From: Bacteroidia bacterium
GTDB taxonomy: Bacteria; Bacteroidota; Bacteroidia; SpSt-205
Reading direction: 5' to 3'
Length of the DNA: 45,476 bases
NCBI GenBank assembly: GCA_026413325.1
Contig: JANZYW010000011.1
Span: 1-45,476, forward strand
Notes under the pieces: model-generated
Told to the model about the DNA's origin: nothing
The model's database searches: none
What the model saw: the letters and a program-made list of their open reading frames with translations, nothing else
Shown here: in pieces, positions 30,680 through 39,351 of the stretch
Layout of the letters: every line of letters begins with the position of its first letter
How positions within the stretch are numbered: the stretch's first letter is position 1
Translations under genes and position numbers: made by a program

Positions 30680-33271
30680 CTATTGAAAGAGAGCTCCTGA
30701 GAGAATTTCTTCTACCTTTTGGAGAGGAAAAGAAGAACTGGATAGCCTCCCTACTGCTATCTGGGCATTTCCTCCTCCTCTGGCACCGAGGGATTGAGCT
30801 AACTGCTGGAAAAGACTTTGAGCACTTTCTGGCGCAGCAACGCCGAGGCCTGTTTCTGATCCTTGATGAGCTAAGACGATAAAAGTCACATTCGGACGCT
30901 TTTTATGTAAAATATGCAGAAAATCCTTGAGTGATGCCTCCTCAGGTAGAGATATTTCTCGAAGGACCACAGGCTTTTCAGCCTGAAATGCGCTTTCTTT
31001 TTCCCAGACACGTATCAGCTCATCAGCATACAGGTGCTGCCATTTATGGATCTGGTTTCGAGCAGATTCGATCTCTTTTAGGGTTTTTTCTAAAGAACGC
31101 AAGGGTTGAGAAGGCCGCTTGAGTAGTGTGTTGATCTCTTCCAAGATTTGAAGTTGGGACTGCACCCAATCCACGTAGGCCTTTGCGACTACTGCTTCTA
31201 TGCGGCGGACACCAGCGGCGATAGCAGTTTCACTGATAATCTTGAAGAAGCGAAGGTCCAGTGTATTGTGCACGTGTGTGCCGCCGCACAGCTCCCGAGA
31301 AAAGCGGCCTCCGAACTCGATCATCCGTACTTTTTCTCCATATTTTTCCCCGAACAGGGCTATGGCTCCTTTTTTGAGTGCCTCTTCGTAGGGAATGTCT
31401 CGGTATTCTCTTCGGGTGAGAGCTGCGTTGATTTTGCTATTGACGAGCTCCTCTATTTCTTGTAGCTCCTCTGAGGAGAGTTTCTGAGGGTGGGTGAAGT
31501 CGAAGCGCAGTCTATCGGGAGCTACTAAAGAGCCACGCTGCTGAACATGGGAGCCGAGAATCTCTCGTAGAGCTGCATGGAGCAGATGGGTGGCTGTATG
31601 ATGACGGGAGGTCGCTTCACGGCGAGAAACCTCTATGACAGCATGCCATTCTCCCTCAGGATTGCGAGGAAGTTCAGCTACTACATGGACGATGGTGTCT
31701 TGTTCTCGGTATACGTGTATGACAGGGAGTGCTTGCCGACCTCTACGGAGCTGTCCCGTGTCACTTACCTGTCCTCCCCCTTCCGGATAGAAAGGCGTTC
31801 GGTCGAGAACGACGTGGTAAAAAGTCCCTCGTGCTTCTCGCATTTCTCGGAGGCGGACGATATGGGAGCGGGTTTCGTAGACATCATATCCGAGAAACAA
31901 AGAGTGCTCCCCCTCTGTGAGTTCTATCCAGTCACCATAGGTTTTTTGTGTGGCTTGGCGGCTTCGTGCCTTTTGTACGGCTAAGGCCTGTTCAAATCCT
32001 TCTATATCTACTTGTAAGTTATGCTCGCGCGCGATCAGCTGGGTTAAATCTATAGGAAAGCCATAGGTGTCATACAGTTCGAAGGCGACTTCTCCTGGGA
32101 GAAGGGACGATTTATGTTGATGTAGATAATTTTCCAGGCGACTAAGCCCTCGCCCCAAGGTGTGTAAGAAGCTTTCCTCTTCTCCATGAATGACCCGTTG
32201 GAGGGAGTCTATCTGGTGTGAGAGCTCAGGAAAAGTGGGAGCGTATAACTGGGCCAGAGGGGGGACGAGTGCATGGAGAAATGGGCGCTGCTGTCCGAGA
32301 TATTGATATCCATATCGTACGGCTCGTCGGAGCAATCGACGCAAGATGTAGCCAGCGCCGATATTTCCGGGAAGTTGGCCATCCGCAATTGCGAAGGCTA
32401 CTGCTCGTATATGGTCACAGACCACTCGGATGGCTATATCGGTCATTTCGGACGTTCCATAGCGCTGTCCTGTGATCCGAGTAAGTTCTCTCCGCAGCGA
32501 TTCGAAGATATCGATATCGTAGGTAGATTTTTTCCCTTGAAGAGCCATGGCCAGTCGTTCTAGACCCATGCCTGTATCTACACTTTTGAGAGGGAGGTTT
32601 TCCAGACTTCCATCGGATCGGCGGTTGTATTGGATAAATACTAAGTTCCAAAGCTCGATGACCTGAGGATTTCCTGTATTGATAAGAGGGGCAGCTGAGC
32701 CTGTGGGGTTTGGTCGCAGGTCGATATGGATCTCCGTACAGGGGCCGCATGGACCTGTATCACCCATTTCCCAGAAATTATCTTTTTTCCCAAAAAACTG
32801 GATGCGCTCAGCGGGGACGAAGCGTTGCCAGAGCTCGAACGTTTCTTGGTCAGCAGGTAGACCCCATTCTTCATCCCCTCCAAAAACTGTGATATAGAGC
32901 CTCTCTTTGGGCAAGCGATATACCTGTGTCAGCAGCTCCCATGCCCAAGCAATCGCTTCTGCCTTGAAGTAGTCACCGAAAGACCAGTTGCCCAGCATCT
33001 CAAAGAAGGTATGATGATAGGTATCATGTCCTACTTCCTCTAAGTCGTTATGCTTACCTGAGACGCGAAGGCATTTCTGTGTATCAGCTACCCGAGGAGC
33101 AGGAGGTTCCTTGAACCCCATGAATACATCTTTGAAGGGATTCATTCCTGCATTTATGAAAAATAAAGTGGGATCATTTTTATTCACCAAAGGTGCAGAA
33201 GGCACAATAAGGTGATCCTTTTGGGCAAAAAAATCCAAAAAGGTCTGGCGTACTTGAGCCGTACTCCACAT
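30680..33271 (-). CDS. alaS: alanine--tRNA ligase
   Basis: Charges tRNA-Ala. 863 residues, normal length. The catalytic core is clear: FFAQKDHLIVPSAPLV, FINAGMNPFKDVFMG, KCLRVSGKHNDLEEVG, HHTFFEMLGNWSFGDYFK and GCGPCTEIH-like DTGPCGPCTEIHID. The editing domain has HHTATHLLHAAL (HxxxH zinc site) and the distal CGGTHVHNT. The C-terminal oligomerisation/C-Ala part ends with ARGGGNAQIAVGR. Transcribed alone on the minus strand from a perfect -7 box, divergent from the PorE-like gene. Confidence 0.97.
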   Translation of the reverse strand: MWSTAQVRQTFLDFFAQKDHLIVPSAPLVNKNDPTLFFINAGMNPFKDVFMGFKEPPAPRVADTQKCLRVSGKHNDLEEVGHDTYHHTFFEMLGNWSFGDYFKAEAIAWAWELLTQVYRLPKERLYITVFGGDEEWGLPADQETFELWQRFVPAERIQFFGKKDNFWEMGDTGPCGPCTEIHIDLRPNPTGSAAPLINTGNPQVIELWNLVFIQYNRRSDGSLENLPLKSVDTGMGLERLAMALQGKKSTYDIDIFESLRRELTRITGQRYGTSEMTDIAIRVVCDHIRAVAFAIADGQLPGNIGAGYILRRLLRRAVRYGYQYLGQQRPFLHALVPPLAQLYAPTFPELSHQIDSLQRVIHGEEESFLHTLGRGLSRLENYLHQHKSSLLPGEVAFELYDTYGFPIDLTQLIAREHNLQVDIEGFEQALAVQKARSRQATQKTYGDWIELTEGEHSLFLGYDVYETRSHIVRLREMREARGTFYHVVLDRTPFYPEGGGQVSDTGQLRRGRQALPVIHVYREQDTIVHVVAELPRNPEGEWHAVIEVSRREATSRHHTATHLLHAALREILGSHVQQRGSLVAPDRLRFDFTHPQKLSSEELQEIEELVNSKINAALTRREYRDIPYEEALKKGAIALFGEKYGEKVRMIEFGGRFSRELCGGTHVHNTLDLRFFKIISETAIAAGVRRIEAVVAKAYVDWVQSQLQILEEINTLLKRPSQPLRSLEKTLKEIESARNQIHKWQHLYADELIRVWEKESAFQAEKPVVLREISLPEEASLKDFLHILHKKRPNVTFIVLAHQGSETGLGVAAPESAQSLFQQLAQSLGARGGGNAQIAVGRLSSSSFPLQKVEEILSGALFQ

Positions 33272-33275
33272 GCAA

Positions 33276-33283
33276 CAAAGATA
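33276..33283 (-). promoter_or_regulatory. -7 promoter box of alaS
   Basis: Minus strand TATCTTTG-TTGC-ATG, perfect consensus with the 4-nt spacer. Confidence 0.73.
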
Positions 33284-33320
33284 GGCAAAGCACGCACGCT
33301 TCGCTGAGGAAAGTTAACCT

Positions 33321-33328
33321 TATATTTG
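33321..33328 (+). promoter_or_regulatory. -7 promoter box of the PorE-like gene
   Basis: TATATTTG-CGCTGGC-ATG, perfect consensus, 7-nt spacer. It lies 37 nt from the divergent alaS box, so the two promoters must share upstream DNA. Confidence 0.72.
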
Positions 33329-33335
33329 CGCTGGC

Positions 33336-35348
33336 ATGCTGCGGCACGTTACACTCTTTTGTTTAGGAGCGACTACCCTCTGGGCTCAATCGGGGAAAGT
33401 TCGTAAGCTGCTGGCGGAAGCAGACAAGGAATACTACGTCTCTCGTAATCCTGAGCGCGCGGCTGATCTGTATAAGCAAGTCCTCTCATTAGAGCCCAGT
33501 AACCAATATGCGGCTTACCGGCTTGCCCGGTGCTATTGGTATACCAACAATACCGAACAGGCGGTGGAAGCCTATCAGAAAGCGTTGGCTATCAGTACGG
33601 AAGCTACGGATACGATTTATCTCGATCTGGGTATTGCACAAAAAAAGTTGGGTCGCTACCCCGAGGCTATGCAGTCTTTTCAAGAATTTCTCCGCAGGCA
33701 CAAAACTCAAGATATCCTCCGAAAACAAGCAGAAATAGAGCTGGAAGGGTGCCGTGTGGCACAGCGTCTTTTAGCGGAGCAACCTGCCTATGAGCTTTTT
33801 GCGCTCGCTGCGGTAAACTCGCAAGCAAGTGATTATGCCCCTGCCCTTTTTGTGGTAAAGAGTGATACTTTTCTTATTTTTACCAGTCATCGAACTGGAG
33901 GTCAAAGCACGGCCCGTTTCCCTGAATATGGAGAACCTACCTACTCCGATCTGTGGGTTATCCAGCTGAAGAGTGACACCGCTTTTTTGGGGAAAGCCAC
34001 AGGAAAGGTTCAGAACCTGGGCAAGCGGGTCAATACAGCCGCCAACGATGGGGGGGCTGTCATATCCCCAGATGGGCTAACGATGTACTATAGCATTTGT
34101 GGCCAAGGAAAGTACCATAAGTTTTGGGGGTGTAGCATTTACCAAAGCACCTTTGACCCCCAGAAGAAAGAATGGGGCCCTTTCGAGAAGATAGAAGCGC
34201 TTGCGGGAAAGCGCGAAGTGGTCACCAACTCGAGAGGGAAGAAAAAGTTAGTTCCCACCTATGATGCCCAGCCTACCCTCTCCCCTGATGGTAATCTCAT
34301 GTACTTCATCTCGGACCGAGACGGAGGATTAGGAGGAACCGATATTTGGTATGCCCAGCGGGTAGGAAAAGAATGGGGGGCTCCTGTTCATGCCGGGAAA
34401 ATCATCAATACGCCTTTCAATGAAATCTATCCGCATGTGGGGAGAGATGGAAAGACGCTTTATTTTGCTTCTGATGGCCACCCGGGCTTAGGAGGATACG
34501 ATATCTTTCGTGCCGAAGGGCGCTTGGCTACATGGCAGCAGCCTCAGAACCTCGGTTCTCCTATCAACTCTTCGTATGATGATTTCTCTCTTTTCTGGGC
34601 GAGGCAAGATACCTTAGGCTTTATCGCCTCTAACAGACCAGGTGGACGGGGACGAGATGATATTTACACTGTGAAGCGCATCTTCCGACCGAAGGTAGAG
34701 TTAGCCGTTCACGGTACTGTACGGGATGCTTCCTCCAAGCTGCCCATTCCTTTCGCCACCGTTACTTTATACGAGGTGCAGGCGGATAAGCTCATACCTC
34801 GCGATACCTTTAATACGGATCAGAGTGCTTCCTATCGCTTCACGCTTGAGCCTGGTAAAGATTATCGTCTGATAGGAAATGCCCCTGAGTACTTAGCCAA
34901 TGAAGTAGCTGTTTCTACGAAGGATGCAACGAAATCAATGGATCTGGAAGCTGACATCGATATTTATCTGGACCGTATCGAAATCGCCCGGCCGATCGTT
35001 CTCCAAAACATCTACTTTGACTTCGATAAATATGATATTCGACCCGATGCTGCGACCGAGTTAGACAGGCTTGTAACCCTTCTGCAGCAAAATCCTTCGT
35101 TGCGGATCCTCATAGGTGCACACACGGATACAAACGGAAGTGAGCAATATAATATCAAGCTCTCTAACAACCGAGCGAAGTCTGTGGTTGGATATCTTAC
35201 TCAAAAGGGAATAAATCAAAAAAGGCTTACATGGGTCGGGTATGGCGAGTCTCAGCCGCTTATCTATCCAGAGCTCTCAGATGCGGATGAACAAGCCAAT
35301 CGACGGGCTGAGTTTCGTATTTTAGGACTGGATTTTGCTGAGAAGTAG
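33336..35348 (+). CDS. PorE-like OmpA-family protein (TPR, PD40 propeller, CarboxypepD_reg, OmpA)
   Basis: The 670-residue exported protein has a signal peptide (about 1-17, LWAQ) and then TPR repeats (about 20-130, e.g. AADLYKQVLSLEPSNQYAAYRLARCYWY). A PD40/WD40-like propeller follows (about 165-450, with STARFPEYGEPTYSDLWV, LSPDGNLMYFISDRDGGLGG and repeated ASDGHPGLGGYDIF-type motifs), then a carboxypeptidase-regulatory-like fold (about 455-540) and a C-terminal OmpA peptidoglycan-binding domain (NIYFDFDKYDIRPDA ... IGAHTDTNGSEQYN ... LSNNRA). This domain order is that of the T9SS component PorE, but PorE is a lipoprotein and no lipobox Cys is seen here. Other OmpA/PD40 proteins share the order, so PorE is inferred. 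Confidence 0.82.
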   Translation: MLRHVTLFCLGATTLWAQSGKVRKLLAEADKEYYVSRNPERAADLYKQVLSLEPSNQYAAYRLARCYWYTNNTEQAVEAYQKALAISTEATDTIYLDLGIAQKKLGRYPEAMQSFQEFLRRHKTQDILRKQAEIELEGCRVAQRLLAEQPAYELFALAAVNSQASDYAPALFVVKSDTFLIFTSHRTGGQSTARFPEYGEPTYSDLWVIQLKSDTAFLGKATGKVQNLGKRVNTAANDGGAVISPDGLTMYYSICGQGKYHKFWGCSIYQSTFDPQKKEWGPFEKIEALAGKREVVTNSRGKKKLVPTYDAQPTLSPDGNLMYFISDRDGGLGGTDIWYAQRVGKEWGAPVHAGKIINTPFNEIYPHVGRDGKTLYFASDGHPGLGGYDIFRAEGRLATWQQPQNLGSPINSSYDDFSLFWARQDTLGFIASNRPGGRGRDDIYTVKRIFRPKVELAVHGTVRDASSKLPIPFATVTLYEVQADKLIPRDTFNTDQSASYRFTLEPGKDYRLIGNAPEYLANEVAVSTKDATKSMDLEADIDIYLDRIEIARPIVLQNIYFDFDKYDIRPDAATELDRLVTLLQQNPSLRILIGAHTDTNGSEQYNIKLSNNRAKSVVGYLTQKGINQKRLTWVGYGESQPLIYPELSDADEQANRRAEFRILGLDFAEK

Positions 35349-35351
35349 GCT

Positions 35352-35657
35352 CTGAGGGGGCGGGGGCTCCTGCGCTGAAAGGGATTCTTTCAGAGGAAAG
35401 TCCGGGCGCGAGGGAGCAGGTCGCCCTCCGAAAGGAGGGGGCGAGATGCCGCAAGGGTCTCGCACGGATAGGGCCACAGAAAAGATACCGCCCGAAAGGG
35501 TAAGGGTGAAAAGGGATGGTAAGAGCATCCCCGTGGGCAACCCCCGACCCGCGCAAGGCCAAGCAGCCAGCGGTGAGAGCTCCCAGAGCTGGCGGGTGGG
35601 CCGCTCAGAGAAATGCAGGAGTAGAAACAGAACCCGGCTTACCACCTGCCCCCTCTT
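35352..35657 (+). ncRNA. rnpB: RNase P RNA, bacterial class A
   Basis: Catalytic RNA that matures tRNA 5' ends. Universally conserved blocks are in order: AGAGGAAAGTCCGG (35393-35406), CCACAGAAAAGATACCGCC near 35473, GGTAAGGGTGAAAAGG with GGTAAGAGC further on, GGCAACCCC, CGCAAGGCCAAG, and the P4 3' strand CAGAACCCGGCTTA (35628-35641). Terminal helix P1 is formed by GAGGGGGCGGG (35355-35365) with CCTGCCCCCTC (35645-35655), 11 pairs including one G-U. The ends given are P1 plus a few bases. It starts only a few nt after the PorE-like stop, so it is probably processed from that transcript or has a promoter inside the gene's end. Confidence 0.96.
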
Positions 35658-35664
35658 TATTTGG

Positions 35665-35672
35665 TATATTTG
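35665..35672 (+). promoter_or_regulatory. -7 promoter box of the acyl-CoA synthetase / atp operon
   Basis: TATATTTG-CCGC-ATG, perfect consensus with the 4-nt spacer, 10 nt after the P1 helix of rnpB. It fixes the start of the acyl-CoA synthetase at 35677 rather than further upstream inside rnpB. Confidence 0.75.
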
Positions 35673-35676
35673 CCGC

Positions 35677-37488
35677 ATGGAGATTCGACGCTTGCATGAC
35701 ATTCTTGCAGAGCAGCTTCATCAGCCCCGCCCCGATGCTATAGCCGGTAAGAAAGGAGGGCAGTGGCGTCGCTACAGTACAGAAGAGGTCGCTCAGCTTG
35801 CAGATACAGTCAGCCGTTCTTTTCTCAAGCTTGGTCTGCAAAAAGGCGATCGAGTCGCCCTGGTATCTAACAATCGGCCAGAATGGAACATTATCGATTT
35901 AGGAGCCATTCAGCTTGGGCTCGTGGTCGTACCGATGTATGCAAACTCTATCCCCAAAGATTATGAATATATCCTCCAGCACTCCGAGAGTCGGGTACTA
36001 TTTTGCTCTGGAGGAGAAGTATGGCAAAAGGTGCGTTCTATCCTTCCCTCTTGCCCCTCAGTTGAGCGAGTATATGTTTTTGATCCTGAACCCGATGCTA
36101 CTCCATGGGAAGCTTTTCTCAAAATAGGAGAAAATGATGCAACTGACCTCCAACCGTACAAAGACGCTGTTCTCGCCGAGGATTGGGCTACTTTCCTGTA
36201 TACTTCAGGAACGACGGGCACACCTAAAGGAGTTATTCTCTCTCATCACAACATCGTGGCCAATGTACTTACCGTCCGTTCTCTTCCTCTTATACCCAGA
36301 AGCCCTGATGGAGAACCTTTGCGAGCGTTGAGTTTCCTACCGTTGAATCACAGCTTCGAGCGAATGGTTTTTTATACCTATCTTTCCTTAGGAATCGGGG
36401 TATATTATGCAGAAAGCTTAGATACGATCGGTGAAAATCTCAAAGAAGTAAAGCCACATGTCTTTACTTCCGTGCCCCGGCTTTTAGAGAAAGTATATGA
36501 GCGCATCATGACCACCGGCAGGTCACTTACAGGTCTGAAGCGCACCCTTTTCTTTTGGGCACTTGGTTTAGTAGAGAACTACGATCCAGAGAAAGCCTCT
36601 ACTTATTCGATTTCTTATCGGATACAACTTGCTCTTGCACGGGCCCTTGTTTTCAAGAAATGGAAAGAAGCTTTAGGAGGAAATGTCCACCTCATCGTTA
36701 CAGGAGCGGCAGCTTTGCCGAAGCACTTAGCCCGCATTTTCTGGGGGGCGGGGATCCCTATCATGGAGGGGTATGGACTCACCGAAACCGCTCCGGTAAT
36801 CTCTGTTAACACGTTTGATGCGTATCGGCTTGGCTCCGTAGGGCGCCCCATTCCAGGGGTGCAGGTTCGGATAGAGCCGTTGGAGGGATATACGGAAGGA
36901 GAAGGAGAGATTACAGTCCAGGGGCCGAATGTAATGGTCGGCTACTACCGAAATCCAGAAGCCACCGCAGAAGTTCTAAAGGAAGGGTGGTTTTACACAG
37001 GGGATGTAGGAAGATTGGACAAAGATGGATTTCTGTACATCACAGACAGGAAAAAGGAGCTATTTAAGACCGCTGGTGGCAAATATATTGCCCCTCAGCC
37101 CCTGGAATCTGCTCTCAAGAGTTCATTTTTCATAGAGCAGGCGATGGTAATCGGAGAATATCGGAAATTCCCGGCCGCTTTGGTAGTCCCCTCTTTCCCA
37201 AACTTAGAAAAATGGGCGCAAGAGCGCGGGCTTCGCTTCAGCAGTAGAGAAGAGCTCATCCATCATCCTCAAGTGGTCGATCTTATTCAACAAGAGATAG
37301 ATAAAATCAATGAAGGTTTCTCTCAGTTCGAGCGGGTGAAAAAGTTTATACTTCTATCTAAAGAATGGACCATTGAAGGAGGGGAGCTAACCCCTACGTT
37401 GAAGCTCAAGCGGCGAGTCTTATTGACTCAGTACAAAGACGTTATAGATGCCCTTTACGCCGAAGCAGAAGCCCAATCGGCAGGGTGA
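35677..37488 (+). CDS. long-chain fatty acid--CoA ligase (AMP-forming)
   Basis: Activates fatty acids to acyl-CoA, at the inner face of the membrane. 603 residues from ATG 35677. The same frame is open upstream to 35446, but that stretch is RNase P RNA. Adenylate-forming signatures are FLYTSGTTGTPKGVILSHHN, LSFLPLNHSFERM, IMEGYGLTETAPVISVN, GWFYTGDVGRLDKDGFLYIT and RKKELFKTAGGKYIAPQPLE. The 600-residue size and ELFKTAGGK fit the FadD/ACSL-like FAA1 group. Its last 41 nt overlap atpZ, so it heads the atp transcript. That link is unusual but may only reflect compaction. Confidence 0.93.
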   Translation: MEIRRLHDILAEQLHQPRPDAIAGKKGGQWRRYSTEEVAQLADTVSRSFLKLGLQKGDRVALVSNNRPEWNIIDLGAIQLGLVVVPMYANSIPKDYEYILQHSESRVLFCSGGEVWQKVRSILPSCPSVERVYVFDPEPDATPWEAFLKIGENDATDLQPYKDAVLAEDWATFLYTSGTTGTPKGVILSHHNIVANVLTVRSLPLIPRSPDGEPLRALSFLPLNHSFERMVFYTYLSLGIGVYYAESLDTIGENLKEVKPHVFTSVPRLLEKVYERIMTTGRSLTGLKRTLFFWALGLVENYDPEKASTYSISYRIQLALARALVFKKWKEALGGNVHLIVTGAAALPKHLARIFWGAGIPIMEGYGLTETAPVISVNTFDAYRLGSVGRPIPGVQVRIEPLEGYTEGEGEITVQGPNVMVGYYRNPEATAEVLKEGWFYTGDVGRLDKDGFLYITDRKKELFKTAGGKYIAPQPLESALKSSFFIEQAMVIGEYRKFPAALVVPSFPNLEKWAQERGLRFSSREELIHHPQVVDLIQQEIDKINEGFSQFERVKKFILLSKEWTIEGGELTPTLKLKRRVLLTQYKDVIDALYAEAEAQSAG

Positions 37489-37654
37489 TTGGCGCCGCTT
37501 GCTAACCTTTGGAATGGAGATACTCGTTATTTTTTGCGTTTGGACGGCTCTGGGGTTCCTGGGAGATACGTATTTGGGTATGAAGCCGTATGGTCTTTTG
37601 GTGGGAGGGCTTCTCTCAGTTGTACATGTTTTATGGAGAATAGTGCGGTTATGA
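37448..37654 (+). CDS. atpZ: AtpZ/AtpI-like small membrane protein
   Basis: The 68-residue protein has two membrane segments (about 22-40, MEILVIFCVWTALGFLGD, and about 45-64, KPYGLLVGGLLSVVHVLWRI). Size, the short GDWRRLLTFG lead and the GFLGDTYLGMKP turn match the AtpZ family found at the head of Bacteroidota atp operons. It is thought to help c-ring assembly or Mg/Ca transport. Start overlaps the acyl-CoA synthetase by 41 nt; stop overlaps the next gene as ATGA. Confidence 0.8.
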   Translation: MPFTPKQKPNRQGDWRRLLTFGMEILVIFCVWTALGFLGDTYLGMKPYGLLVGGLLSVVHVLWRIVRL

Positions 37655-37995
37655 GAGCGGCGGTGGGGCTCTTGTTGCTTACTCTTATGGGGGGGGTGCT
37701 GTTGTACAGCATGTTTGGGGTGGTTTTTCCAGAGGCGAGAACTGCATGTGTCTGGGCATGGACGGGAACGGGCTTGATAGCTCTGCTGGCATTTTGGCTC
37801 AGAAAAAAGCTTTCGGGTATGGCCGTCGCTTTAGCTCCAACGGCGGTTCGCCTGTTTCTGTTGCCTCTGTGGCTGGGAGGGGTCGCCTGGATTTTTTCTC
37901 CTCCGCTTCTTCCGTTTGCCTTCGTCAGTATAGGAGCTGTCCTTGTATTCCTGGTAGCTGAAGTCGCTTTGACTCTTCGTAACTTGCGCCGCTGA
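37651..37995 (+). CDS. UncI-like four-helix membrane protein of the atp operon
   Basis: The 114-residue protein starts at ATG 37651, coupled to atpZ. An earlier in-frame start at 37489 would translate DNA that is atpZ in another frame. Four hydrophobic helices can be seen (about 2-23, 29-50, 57-80 and 83-106). The sequence is not well conserved, but position between atpZ and atpB and the topology match the AtpI/UncI-like proteins of Bacteroidota. It probably aids assembly of the c-ring. Confidence 0.7.
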   Translation: MRAAVGLLLLTLMGGVLLYSMFGVVFPEARTACVWAWTGTGLIALLAFWLRKKLSGMAVALAPTAVRLFLLPLWLGGVAWIFSPPLLPFAFVSIGAVLVFLVAEVALTLRNLRR

Positions 37996-37997
37996 AT

Positions 37998-39029
37998 ATG
38001 AAGAGAAGCCTGTTAGTGCTATGGGCCTTCGGAGCATATGCCTGGGCGGGCGGAGGAGAGGGCCCTGCTGGGTTCATATTAGAACACGTAAAAGACAGCT
38101 ACGACTGGCATATTACAGATATTCCCTGGGGGAAAAATCCAGATGGGACGACACATTATGTAGCTGTGAGCATCCCTCTTCCCAGGATTATTTATCACCC
38201 TACTCGTGGTCTTTCTGTATTTTTTGTACAAGGTCATACCCCTCAAGAAATACGGCAAAACTTAGAGTCGCGCGGGTTTACGCTTACCCCCGAGGGGAAG
38301 ATAGCAGCCTTGGACTGTCAACCCATTTGGGATTTTTCGTTCACCAAGACAGCCTTTCAGCTTTTGCTGGTAGGGCTTTTCCTTCTCTGGATAGGTGTTT
38401 CTGCTGCGCGAACCTATCTTCAGAGGGGAGTAGCCCCTCCGAAGGGGACTGCACGGTGGCTTGAGCCGATTGTTCTTTTCATACGCAACGAGGTGGCCCG
38501 GCCCAGTTTACATCATCACGCTGACCGCTTTCTTCCGTATCTATTGACGGTTTTTTCCTTCATCTGGTTGAGCAATCTTTTTGGGCTCACCCCGCTCAAC
38601 TCCAATATCATGGGGAATATCACTCTTACCTTCTTGCTTGCGCTGTTGACATTTCTTCTGGTACAGCTCAATGGTACGAAGGCTTATTGGCAGCATATAT
38701 TTTGGTATCCTGGCATGCCTGTATGGCTGAAGCTTTTCATGATGCCCATAGAGCTAATCAGTATGTTTACTAAGCCATTTGCTCTAATGATGCGTCTTTT
38801 TGCTAATATATTGGCCGGTCACCTGATGACGCTATCTATAGTGGGTCTTATATTCATTTTAGCAGCTGTATTGAAGTCGGCTGCAGCTGGATTTGGGGTT
38901 GCTATTTTTTCTGTTGCCTTAGGGTTGTTTGTGATGGCGTTGGAGACTTTAGTAGCGGCTCTTCAAGCCTACATCTTTACGATGTTGACAGCAGTTTTTT
39001 TAGGGATGGCTTTGGAAGAATCTCATTGA
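37998..39029 (+). CDS. atpB: F-type ATP synthase subunit a
   Basis: Membrane stator subunit forming the proton half-channels. 343 residues, longer than the 240-270 of most bacteria because of an exported N-terminal part (about 1-115), typical of Bacteroidota. That part has a signal-like start (MKRSLLVLWAFGAYAWAGG) and DSYDWHITDIPW. The core has ADRFLPYLLTVFSFIWLSNL, FGLTPLNSNIMGNITLT, the essential arginine in ALMMRLFANILAGH and the last helix LETLVAALQAYIFTMLTAVF. Followed 23 nt later by atpE. Confidence 0.95.
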   Translation: MKRSLLVLWAFGAYAWAGGGEGPAGFILEHVKDSYDWHITDIPWGKNPDGTTHYVAVSIPLPRIIYHPTRGLSVFFVQGHTPQEIRQNLESRGFTLTPEGKIAALDCQPIWDFSFTKTAFQLLLVGLFLLWIGVSAARTYLQRGVAPPKGTARWLEPIVLFIRNEVARPSLHHHADRFLPYLLTVFSFIWLSNLFGLTPLNSNIMGNITLTFLLALLTFLLVQLNGTKAYWQHIFWYPGMPVWLKLFMMPIELISMFTKPFALMMRLFANILAGHLMTLSIVGLIFILAAVLKSAAAGFGVAIFSVALGLFVMALETLVAALQAYIFTMLTAVFLGMALEESH

Positions 39030-39036
39030 AACTCGC

Positions 39037-39044
39037 TACCTTTG
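39037..39044 (+). promoter_or_regulatory. internal -7 promoter box of atpE
   Basis: TACCTTTG, perfect consensus, 8 nt before ATG 39053. Extra transcription of atpE would fit the higher copy number of subunit c. Confidence 0.55.
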
Positions 39045-39052
39045 CGCCCAGT

Positions 39053-39292
39053 ATGTGGTTAGAAGCAGCAAGTACATTACATTACTTAGGTGCCGCCATC
39101 GGTGCAGGCATCGCCGCTATCGGTGCAGGGCTTGGGATCGGTACATTAGCAGGTGCGGCGCTTCAGGGGATTGCTCGGCAGCCTTCTGCTGCTGGAGATA
39201 TTCGCAACAACATGCTAATCATGGCTGCCTTTATCGAGGGGGTTGCTTTGATTGCAGAGGTAGTAGCGATACTTATCATCTTCCTGAAGTAA
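39053..39292 (+). CDS. atpE: F-type ATP synthase subunit c
   Basis: Forms the rotating c-ring. With ATG 39053 it has 79 residues, the normal size, in a helical hairpin. Helix 1 is glycine-rich (YLGAAIGAGIAAIGAGLGIG, 11-30), the polar loop is ARQPSAAGDIR (41-51), and helix 2 has the ion-binding Glu62 in AAFIEGVALIAEV. A second acidic residue, Glu69, sits one helix turn on. No Na+-type Q-ES/T signature is evident, so protons are the likely ion. A TTG at 39026 would add nine residues and overlap the promoter box. Followed by a strong terminator; the F1 genes are elsewhere. Confidence 0.95.
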   Translation: MWLEAASTLHYLGAAIGAGIAAIGAGLGIGTLAGAALQGIARQPSAAGDIRNNMLIMAAFIEGVALIAEVVAILIIFLK

Positions 39293-39320
39293 AAGCTCCG
39301 CCGGATACCTTTGGGATGTA

Positions 39321-39351
39321 CGCCGCCCGCACTTGTGGGCGGCGTATTTTT
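39321..39351 (+). terminator. intrinsic terminator of the atp operon
   Basis: CGCCGCCCGC (39321-39330) pairs with GTGGGCGGCG (39335-39344) around an ACTT loop, ten pairs including one G-U, followed by TATTTTT. The T-tract is at the same time the -7 box of the next gene. Confidence 0.88.

Noticed and set aside
35446-35676. 77-residue N-terminal extension of the acyl-CoA synthetase
   Set aside because: The DNA is RNase P RNA, and a perfect promoter box with 4-nt spacer precedes the ATG at 35677.
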